Shown: piece by piece, positions 57,472-64,000 of the stretch
How the letters are laid out: each line of letters opens with the position of its first letter
Position numbering within the stretch: the first letter of the stretch is position 1
NCBI GenBank assembly: GCA_000818945.1
Contig: KN805370.1
Location: 198,111-262,110, forward strand
Direction: 5' to 3'
Origin: Schizochytrium sp. CCTCC M209059
Taxonomy: Eukaryota; Sar; Bigyra; Thraustochytrida; Thraustochytriidae
Length of the DNA: 64,000 nucleotides
The notes under the pieces: generated by a model
The model's database searches: none
Told to the model about the DNA's origin: nothing
What the model saw: the letters and a program-made list of their open reading frames with translations, nothing else
Made by a program: the position numbers and the translations under genes

Positions 57472-60261
57472 ATGGCAAGCTCGCGAGGCGACTTCGCAGC
57501 GGCCAGCACAACCACGGCGACCTTGACGGCTCCGGCGACCTTGACGACGACGACGACATCTACAACCATGGCACAGACGTCGAGAAGGAGACATAGACGA
57601 AACGCGCAGTCCGCATCGCGACGCCAGAACACCGGTTCGCTCATATGCCTGGATGATGACCTCGAGGTAGCATCCCCCGCTGCAGAGGGAACTACGCCCG
57701 CTGAGGAGACGGCAATCGACCTCACCGCGAGCGAACGAAGCGCGGACCCTGCGGAGGGCGAGAAGCTGAAAAAACAGCCTGTAGATCATCTATCTGTGGT
57801 TCTAGATCGCGCGCAATTTGAGCGGTATTGCACGGACACAGCCAAAGCGGGCCTCGCTGCGCAAAAGCTCAAAGCTCTGACGGACAGCCTGACTGCGGTC
57901 GTTGTAGAGTTTGTGAAACACAGCGAGGGTAAGAAGTCGTCCTCGCGATCTCGCAAAAAAGCCCGCGCCTCGAGTATTAAATCGAGATCTGGCTTCGTCT
58001 CTGGCACTGGTTATGGCGGAAGCGTGGACCTCGACGCCCGTTCGAAATCTGCTCGCAAGGCGGCCGTCGAGCGCGAGCGCAAGGCAGATGAGGCTCTAAG
58101 TCAGGCCCTCAACGAATTTCAATCGACATTCGAGACAAGCGTTGCGGACGTTAGCAAAGATAAGTCTCATATGGTGCTTGGACTCGCTGGACTGCTGCGT
58201 ATGCCTCTTGCGGAAGTGCATCACTTTGCGGAGTCCAAGTCAAAAGGTCGTGGCTCGAAGAAGCGTCTCCTTGACAAGACTGAAAGGTACCCTGCAAGTG
58301 GAAAGCTTTCATTCGTTGGCATATTGTGCTCGCTGTGGAACAACGACAGCACAATCGATGTAGCGGAGCGCCATACTCTTTACCAAAGCTTGCTCAAACT
58401 CACCAACTTTCTCGGATCGCAGCCTATTCATACGGGTCTCCCGGGTCTTCTTGTCGCCCCGAAAGGAGCAGAGGAAGACTTGACGGAGATCCCGGACGAT
58501 GAAACTCCAGGAGATGCTTCTGCCGGCACGGTGCCCTCTAGCACTTCCCAAGTCACTTCCGCGCTCTCGCACATGACCAAACTTGATGCACAAGGCAAGC
58601 TGCTTTTGGCTGAGCACGCTCGATCTGATGAGCTCAGCCCGGACTCCTTGCGTGACGTACTCGCCACGCAAGGCTCTCAAGCGGCAGATGACATGTCCTA
58701 TCAATTTTTTACCAACTTCCACGAATCCATTGGCCGCATCACCAAGGCTCTGCAAGCCCATCGCTACTACCGCGATACTTTGGCAGCGCTGCGACCCCGC
58801 AAGAAATCCGAGCGCCGTTCGCTCTTGCGTACCGGGGCGGCTGGGTCTCTCGATGATGCTCAGCGCAAGGCTATATATGTTGACACGCTCCGCGACATTC
58901 AGTTTCGCTCGGTGGCCCTCCTGGACCTTGCGCAAACGCGTCCGAAGCCCACGGTAAGCTACCACTACCTCAACGAAGCTCTCAGCTGGCGAACGAACGG
59001 CTCGGCAAGCGTACAACGCATGCGGAAAATCACGCGCGAAATCTCAACGCTTCGCACGAGTCTTCCCATGTCCTGGGGGAGTGGAATTTTCGCGCGTGTC
59101 GACGAGACGCGGGTCGACGTCATCTCCGTGCTCATCCTGGGCCCTGAAGACACGCCTTACGCAAATGGTGCCTTTCTATTCGACTTTTACTTTCCATCCG
59201 AGTACCCGAACAAGCCTCCACTTGCGATCTTCAAGACGACGGGCGGAGGCTCGGTGCGGTTCAATCCGAATCTTTACGCCAACGGCAAGGTTTGTCTCTC
59301 TTTGCTGGGAACATGGAGCGGCCCTGGTTGGACGCCGGGAACAAGCACGCTTCTGCAGGTTCTGATTTCAATCCAAGCGCTCATTTTTGTCGAACAGCCA
59401 TACTTTAACGAACCGGGCTATGAAAGCACGATGGGCACGGCTTCGGGCAAGGCGTGCTCTGACGCTTACAATCAGGCCATCCGGCGCGATACGCTTCGCT
59501 GGGGAATTCTCGATATGATCAAGAACCCGCCATACCTTTTTCGCGACGTGCTGGATATTCACTTCTCATTAAAGAAGCAGGTCATTCTTGATCAGTGCGA
59601 GCAATGGTATCAATCCTCTAAGCCGAGCCATACGTCTTCAGAAAGTGCACAAAAGAGTCAGGAGGCAACGTATCAAGCGAAAGCAAAAAAGCTCAGTAAA
59701 ACTCTCTATGGCAATGCGATGGGCAATTTGGCCTCCATGATGGACGTCCTTTATGGAACGCACAAGTACGTTGATGACGAAGGAGAGTTCGACGAGCAGG
59801 ACGACAACAAAGACGACGACGATGGAGAGAAGGAAGAAAATGATGACTATGCTACCATGCAGGCGGGTTTCTATGGTGACCCTGAGGACCTTTTTAACGG
59901 GTGTGTGCCGTATACGCCTCCCCACATGCTCCGCGCCGCAGACGCGAAGCTGCTCAAAATCATTGCAGGAATTCGAAAAGCTCTGCAGAAGTTTGGAAGT
60001 TCGAAGCAAGCGCCTACTTCTGCTACGTCTGCATCAAGTGCTGGTGCCGTAGGCGCAACCGCTTCGTCATCTTCTTCATCCTCCTCATCGTCGTCGTCGT
60101 CATCGTCATCCTCGTCCTCCTCATCTTCTCCTTCGTCTTCGTCGTCGTCGTCGTTGTCCTCTTTAGTGGGCGCTTCTGGAGGAGTAACCATTGATCTCGT
60201 GTCTGATGCGCCACCTCCAACTCAGAAGAGGGCGCCCACGGAAACCATTAGCCTTGTCTAA
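57472..60261 (+). CDS. BIRC6/UBE2O-class ubiquitin-conjugating enzyme (E2)
   Basis: 929 residues from the ATG at 57472. The C-terminal half holds a UBC domain (about 520-690) of the large-E2 class: ITREISTLRTSLP, DVISVLILGPEDTPYANGAF, FYFPSEYPNKPP, GGSVRFNPNLYANGKVCLSL with catalytic Cys608, GTWSGPGWTPGTSTLLQVLI and EQPYFNEPGYES. These blocks closely follow the C-terminal UBC domain of animal BIRC6. The N-terminal half is Thr/Ser-rich and then helical, with an Arg/Lys NLS-like stretch (SRRRHRRN) and no visible BIR domain. The C-terminus has an acidic run (about 770-795) and a long Ser homopolymer (about 864-900). It probably attaches ubiquitin directly to substrates (E2/E3-like activity is known in this class); substrates are unknown. 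Confidence 0.92.
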   Translation: MASSRGDFAAASTTTATLTAPATLTTTTTSTTMAQTSRRRHRRNAQSASRRQNTGSLICLDDDLEVASPAAEGTTPAEETAIDLTASERSADPAEGEKLKKQPVDHLSVVLDRAQFERYCTDTAKAGLAAQKLKALTDSLTAVVVEFVKHSEGKKSSSRSRKKARASSIKSRSGFVSGTGYGGSVDLDARSKSARKAAVERERKADEALSQALNEFQSTFETSVADVSKDKSHMVLGLAGLLRMPLAEVHHFAESKSKGRGSKKRLLDKTERYPASGKLSFVGILCSLWNNDSTIDVAERHTLYQSLLKLTNFLGSQPIHTGLPGLLVAPKGAEEDLTEIPDDETPGDASAGTVPSSTSQVTSALSHMTKLDAQGKLLLAEHARSDELSPDSLRDVLATQGSQAADDMSYQFFTNFHESIGRITKALQAHRYYRDTLAALRPRKKSERRSLLRTGAAGSLDDAQRKAIYVDTLRDIQFRSVALLDLAQTRPKPTVSYHYLNEALSWRTNGSASVQRMRKITREISTLRTSLPMSWGSGIFARVDETRVDVISVLILGPEDTPYANGAFLFDFYFPSEYPNKPPLAIFKTTGGGSVRFNPNLYANGKVCLSLLGTWSGPGWTPGTSTLLQVLISIQALIFVEQPYFNEPGYESTMGTASGKACSDAYNQAIRRDTLRWGILDMIKNPPYLFRDVLDIHFSLKKQVILDQCEQWYQSSKPSHTSSESAQKSQEATYQAKAKKLSKTLYGNAMGNLASMMDVLYGTHKYVDDEGEFDEQDDNKDDDDGEKEENDDYATMQAGFYGDPEDLFNGCVPYTPPHMLRAADAKLLKIIAGIRKALQKFGSSKQAPTSATSASSAGAVGATASSSSSSSSSSSSSSSSSSSSSSPSSSSSSSLSSLVGASGGVTIDLVSDAPPPTQKRAPTETISLV
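60060..60165 (+). repeat. TCN serine-codon tract within the E2 gene
   Basis: Mixed TCA/TCT/TCC/TCG codons encoding a run of more than 30 Ser broken by a few Pro/Leu. Codon mixing suggests selection on the peptide or an old tract rather than recent slippage. Confidence 0.85.
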
Positions 60262-60405
60262 GACGTAAAAGATTTTATCCCTACAAGTTTGATTGGGAGG
60301 TGTAGCTCCTCTTCCTTTCCATCCTTGGCCCTGTCGTCGCATGACGGATAGTATCCTTACGTAAACATGGTCGGAGAGCCTACCTCGCGTCGAGATGAGA
60401 CCTCG

Positions 60406-61512
60406 TCATGGAGATCGGCGAAAGGAAACGGTGATGGAATTCCCAGCATAGTGGTCGCTATCGTAGCGCTGCATCTGCCACCTCGAAATATCGGGTAAAT
60501 CCACCCGACTCCACCCTTCTGCGTGAAAGGGCGCAATGCTTTCGTGTTTGCCTTCTTCACGAAACTCGGGATTGCCCCACGTAAGCCAGTTATGGCCACA
60601 AGCGCCAAAGTCTGCCTCGCCAACAAGCACATACTCTTGAACAGATGCGCATTTTCGAAACTCGCTTGACCAGTCCGTGTCCATCGGCATCCATGCGCAA
60701 AGGACTATGACCGGACTGTACTTGGAAAGCGCCTGCGAGACGTTGAGTGGGTCGATGGTGTAGCTGCCTGATTCACCGGATGGTCCGGCGCGCTGTCGTG
60801 GTGCGGGTCGCAAGTCTGGGTCCGTCGCGAGACAGCGATGTTTGGAGCCTAGTTTCTCCAGCGCAGCATTGAGGAAAAAGGTCAACGAGCCGCTGCCGGC
60901 ACCGACCTCGACGAGATCTCCAGAGGCACCACCCCGAGCCGCCCCGAGGGCCTCAAGCCGTTCATGCACATATCGCGCCAAAGACTCAATGTACTCGCGG
61001 GTGTAGAATTCGTACCGCCCGGTCTCCTCCGCCACAAGGTTAAAGGCCCCACGACCCCAAACGGCGCATCCCAGAGCCTCGAGTTTATCCTCGAGAGACC
61101 AGCCTTGCACGCTGCCTGGAGGCTGCGCGGCCAGAGCCTGACGCATGAGATCCTGTTTGCGTTTGAGGTGGTCCTTGGGGCCTGCGCGCTGCCAATTTTC
61201 TGGCGCTGGTCTTTGAAGGCCAAAGAGTTCGATGAGATCTTGTCTCGAGGGCAAGTATCCTGGATCTGCAGCGCGCTGTAGACCGCGTTCGTAGGCTTCG
61301 CCGCGGGCAAAGGCCTTGCGCAGGTACATGTTGCGAAGGGACTCGGCAAGCCCCGTATTTCCCCGCCATTGTTGCAGGTCTCCCACTACACCATTGGGGA
61401 AGAGCATGCCACCTAGCATCTGGTCCAGGAACTGCAGTGGCAGCGGCTCCAGCGCCGCCAGCAGCTCGGCCAGGTCCTCGTCCTGCTCGTGCTCCGTGGC
61501 CATGGCCGACAT
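60406..61512 (-). CDS. SAM-dependent methyltransferase-like protein
   Basis: 368 residues from the ATG at 61512 (a second ATG at 61503 is also possible); the frame opens earlier at a GTG within a Lys-coding GAA tract. The N-terminal half is helical with FGLQRPAPENWQRAG. A Rossmann-type motif I, LVEVGAGSGSLTFFL, lies near 198-212, followed by an acidic end of strand 2 (LATDPDL) and a strand 4 segment VIVLCAWMPMDTDW near 270. A later GEADFGACGHNWLTWG segment is Cys/His/Trp-rich. The C-terminus YAGNSITVSFRRSP resembles a final methyltransferase strand. Substrate not identifiable. Divergent from the RED/IK gene, with which it shares a 283-bp promoter region. Confidence 0.75.
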   Translation of the reverse strand: MSAMATEHEQDEDLAELLAALEPLPLQFLDQMLGGMLFPNGVVGDLQQWRGNTGLAESLRNMYLRKAFARGEAYERGLQRAADPGYLPSRQDLIELFGLQRPAPENWQRAGPKDHLKRKQDLMRQALAAQPPGSVQGWSLEDKLEALGCAVWGRGAFNLVAEETGRYEFYTREYIESLARYVHERLEALGAARGGASGDLVEVGAGSGSLTFFLNAALEKLGSKHRCLATDPDLRPAPRQRAGPSGESGSYTIDPLNVSQALSKYSPVIVLCAWMPMDTDWSSEFRKCASVQEYVLVGEADFGACGHNWLTWGNPEFREEGKHESIAPFHAEGWSRVDLPDISRWQMQRYDSDHYAGNSITVSFRRSP

Positions 61513-61795
61513 CTTCTTCTTCTTCTTCTTCTTCTTTTGTTTCTTTTGCTCCTTTCTCACGCGGCCACACACGAACGACGAGCGCGCCGGGATTGTCGTC
61601 GACTGTTACGTCGGGAATGGTTCGCGCGCTGCCACCTTTCTTGTCGCGCTGCGCTGCGCTGCGCTGCGCTGCGCGTCGAAGCTTGCTGTTTTGCTCTTTA
61701 CTTTTATTCCGTGGCCACGAGCAAGTGAGCTGGAGTTGAGCGCGCAAATCGACTTGGGGCTGAGCCAAGCCACCCGTGCCAGCCGCTGGCGCAAG
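61513..61795. promoter_or_regulatory. Bidirectional promoter of the methyltransferase-like gene and RED/IK
   Basis: 283 bp between two outward ATGs. Contains a CTT tract (about 61513-61536, giving GAA on the sense strand of the minus gene) and GCTGC pentamers (61646-61674). No core element identified with confidence. Confidence 0.5.
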
Positions 61796-63340
61796 ATGGA
61801 GCGCAAGCGACCGCGGCTTGCGGGAGCCGCGGACGTCATGGGCCGCAAGGTAGACGCCGCTGTGATGCACGAAGTCCACCGCGACGCCGCGCGCCGTCGG
61901 CACTCGAAGCGCCAGGCCCAGGGCCAGGAGCGCCAGTTCGACGACGACGATGACCTTGACGACGATCTTGATGACCGCAGCATGCACGACGATGATGCAG
62001 AGGACGCTTTGAATAAAGGCTATAAGGACGTCGATGCGAATCGCTTCGACCTCGACGGAAATGGCCGAAGATTGAATCAGCAAGGCCGCGACACGGAAGT
62101 GGGAAAGGAGGCCTCGGAGAGTCCCAAAGGGGAAAAAACCCAGTTGTACAGAGACCGTGCCGCGGAGCGCCGAGCTGGTCGCGGGGGGCTCGTTGACGCC
62201 GTAGACCATGCCAGCGAGTACGCTAGCGTTTTGGGACCAACGGACGACAACGGTGAAGATTTTGGTCACCTCAAGCGAGGGCTTGACCTCGACCAGGTTC
62301 GAAAACGCCGGGAAGAGATTCGCCGCGAGGAAGAAGCTGCGGCACAACGCAGCGGTGCAGTCCAAATCTCCAGTGCAGCTGTGAGTATTGTTCATGCTTG
62401 CCTTGCGCGCAATCGCCGCGATCATCATTTTATTCGCGCGCGTTCGCGTTCGTCCTTTGCGCCTGGGGCTTCGCATTTCATCTACAGCCCCAACGAGAGA
62501 ATTCCACGATTGAAGCCGCGTACAATGGAACCAATAGCTTTGCTACCTTTGCACCCTCCACAGCCATCATCTCTTGCTTGGCGCGCCTGGACAGAAAGAT
62601 CATCTGCAATACTCGACAACGAAAATGTCCGTGACAGTCGTTCAGGAGACGCAGAGGCCAATCATCATCATCATCATCATCATCCGAAAACCCTTGCTGC
62701 CAATGATGGTGTTGAAAATCAGGATGACGATGACGACGGGGACATCTTCTCCGACGTTGAAGAAGACTACCAAATCGACACAAGCGCGGTTCTTGCGAAA
62801 CGAGAGCAAGTCGAGACGAGGAACCGTAAGACGCTGCAGCAAAGTTCAGCGGCCCTTCATGAGGATCCATCTCGGTCTCAATATGCTGGCGACAAAAATT
62901 CATTCATTCATGTACGCGACGGTGATTCACCAGCCTTGGACCAAGTCAACTCAGCCACTGTGCATACTGACGTGGATACTTCTCGAGTCATCGCACAAGC
63001 CAAGAATAGTTCACCAATCCGCCCAGAGATCGGACCTAGTTTTCAGGACGAAGGAAACAAGACCGCATATCCGGAAGTTGGTCCATCAATGCAAAGCGAA
63101 GGTGGGGAAGCCTGTGCTTATCCAGAAGTTGGACCAAGTTTCCAAGACGAAGGAAACAAGACCGCATATCCGGAGGTTGGTCCATCGATGCCAAACGAAG
63201 GTGGGGAAGCAAGTGCTTACCCAGAGGTTGGACCAAGTCTCCAAGACGGGGAGTACAATGCATATCCCGAGGTCGGTCCAATGTACGAAGACGACGAGGG
63301 TGCTGCCGAGGCTTATCCCGAAGTAAGTGAGCAAGATTAA
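61796..63340 (+). CDS. IK: RED/IK spliceosomal B-complex protein with repeated C-terminal motif
   Basis: 514 residues from the ATG at 61796. RED (IK) works with SMU1 in the spliceosomal B complex before activation. Seen: TQLYRDRAAERRAG (about 117-130), the conserved RED start, then YASVLGPTDDNGEDFGHLKR and GLDLDQVRKRREEIRREEE, parallel to human HLVKGLDFALLQKVRAEI. A middle segment (CLARNRRDHHFI) corresponds to CLGRNVYRMLF. An Asp run lies at about 49-60 and a His run near 290. The C-terminus has seven YPE/RPE-type modules (AYPEVGPSFQDEGNKT and relatives, about 400-514); other RED proteins have a single YxECYP motif. The long Arg/Glu/Asp repeat of animal RED is absent. Confidence 0.87.
   Translation: MERKRPRLAGAADVMGRKVDAAVMHEVHRDAARRRHSKRQAQGQERQFDDDDDLDDDLDDRSMHDDDAEDALNKGYKDVDANRFDLDGNGRRLNQQGRDTEVGKEASESPKGEKTQLYRDRAAERRAGRGGLVDAVDHASEYASVLGPTDDNGEDFGHLKRGLDLDQVRKRREEIRREEEAAAQRSGAVQISSAAVSIVHACLARNRRDHHFIRARSRSSFAPGASHFIYSPNERIPRLKPRTMEPIALLPLHPPQPSSLAWRAWTERSSAILDNENVRDSRSGDAEANHHHHHHHPKTLAANDGVENQDDDDDGDIFSDVEEDYQIDTSAVLAKREQVETRNRKTLQQSSAALHEDPSRSQYAGDKNSFIHVRDGDSPALDQVNSATVHTDVDTSRVIAQAKNSSPIRPEIGPSFQDEGNKTAYPEVGPSMQSEGGEACAYPEVGPSFQDEGNKTAYPEVGPSMPNEGGEASAYPEVGPSLQDGEYNAYPEVGPMYEDDEGAAEAYPEVSEQD
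63000..63325 (+). repeat. Tandem coding repeats (YPEVGP modules) in RED/IK
   Basis: Roughly 54-57-bp units, alternating a SFQDEGNKT and a SMxxEGGEA variant; the pair repeats as a unit of about 111 bp with near identity (63028-63138 and 63139-63249). Confidence 0.85.
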
Positions 63341-63600
63341 AATTGTAAATAGTAACGCAAGTTGACGCAGCGTGGTGTGTACTTGAGTTGGAGACTCATT
63401 CGCAAGGGATTGCAGCTTCAATACGACAACTTGTGTGAAAAGCTGAACAAAAGGAAATGTCCGAATTCAAAATTGTAAATGTGATACATGCAAATGGCAA
63501 CAGTTCGAATTTCTCTTGTATTTGCTCAGGGAAGACATTGTCTGCTTACAAATACATTGAGAAAAGATCACACAAAAGAGATTTTGTTTGAAATTGTCGC
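63341..63600. other. Convergent spacer downstream of RED/IK
   Basis: 260 bp of AT-rich DNA between two stop codons. AAATTGTAAAT occurs twice (about 63340-63350 and 63470-63480). No gene. Confidence 0.5.
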
Positions 63601-63856
63601 TTAGGCCTCTGTTGGCGCAGAGGTTTTTGCCTTTTTGGCGCTGTCAGGCGCAGCGTTGACCTCGGGCTTGCGCTTCGTCGCATTGTCTGCTTTGGAAGAA
63701 TCAGCGTTTACGGGTTTCTCGTCCGAGGCCTCTTCGGCGTCATCCTCAGCCTTGTCCTCGTCCTCTTCGTTCTCATCTTTCTCGTCTTCATCATCGTCAT
63801 CGTCATTTTCCTCATCCTCCTCGCCGTCGTCATCTTCGTCCTCGCCGTCGTCATCT

Positions 63857-63888
<32 letters not shown>

Positions 63889-64000
63889 ATCACCCTCGCC
63901 ATCAAAGTCCTCGTCATCTTCCTCTTCGTCATCCTCCTCTTCCTGGGCGACCTCGGCGTCGTCACCGGCATCCTCAACGGCGTCCTCGTTGATGCCCTTT
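63601..64000 (-). CDS. C-terminal part of an acidic nuclear protein (cut by window edge)
   Basis: The last 132 residues of a minus-strand gene whose start lies beyond the window; the stop TAA is at 63601-63603. The sequence begins KGINEDAVEDAGDDAEVAQ, runs through about 75 almost exclusively Asp/Glu residues, and ends with a basic tail in which KRK and KKAK are separated by ten residues, a classic bipartite nuclear localisation signal. Such a layout occurs in ANP32-type, nucleoplasmin-like and other histone chaperones and in some nucleolar proteins; the visible part does not decide between them. Reading frame and codon bias (GAC/GAG) are consistent throughout. Confidence 0.7.

Noticed and set aside
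61085..62476. 463-codon minus-strand ORF
   Set aside because: Overlaps the methyltransferase-like gene in another frame and is antisense to RED/IK; both of those have recognisable motifs and this has none.

Overview
The window is nuclear DNA from a compact, GC-rich, intron-poor eukaryote. Every large gene is a single open frame, up to 12.2 kb long. The intergenic DNA is full of short tandem repeats, and two runs of Ns (1444-1895, 18411-18722) are assembly gaps. The gene set is eukaryotic: coatomer zeta, ATG12, GSK3, a calcium-dependent protein kinase, spliceosome factors, and a protein joining a PP2C phosphatase, two cyclic-nucleotide domains and a kinase fold. With PT-rich giant surface proteins and large IQ/coiled-coil proteins of flagellar type, this suggests a stramenopile, most likely a thraustochytrid (Labyrinthulomycetes). 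That assignment is inference; no rRNA or organelle marker is present.

Left part (1-20 kb): a partial HMG-CoA synthase (-) at the edge; methylthioribose-1-phosphate isomerase (-) divergent from a CLYBL-type mitochondrial lyase (+); a PH-domain calcium-dependent protein kinase (-); an Aquarius (AQR) relative (+) that has lost its helicase motifs; a very short ATG12 (-); and a tandem CCCH zinc-finger protein (-) whose 5' end is lost in a gap.

Middle part (20-40 kb): a PP2C / cNMP-binding / pseudokinase fusion (-); two large tandem coiled-coil genes on + (2318 and 896 codons) that may be flagellar or cytoskeletal; coatomer zeta (-); and GSK3 (+).

Right part (40-64 kb): a 4065-residue membrane-anchored extracellular protein (-); an 867-residue membrane protein of unknown function (+); a BIRC6/UBE2O-class E2 enzyme (+); a methyltransferase-like protein (-) divergent from a RED/IK splicing factor (+); and the acidic tail of a nuclear protein (-) at the right edge.

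Genes often sit in convergent pairs with 150-400 bp between stops, or in divergent pairs sharing a promoter region. I see no operon, tRNA, rRNA, CRISPR array or intact transposon. Several upstream start codons that open the longest frames are GTG or TTG; in those cases the first in-frame ATG is used. The most unusual features are the motif-less AQR relative, the phosphatase/cNMP/pseudokinase protein, and the modular 4065-residue surface protein.
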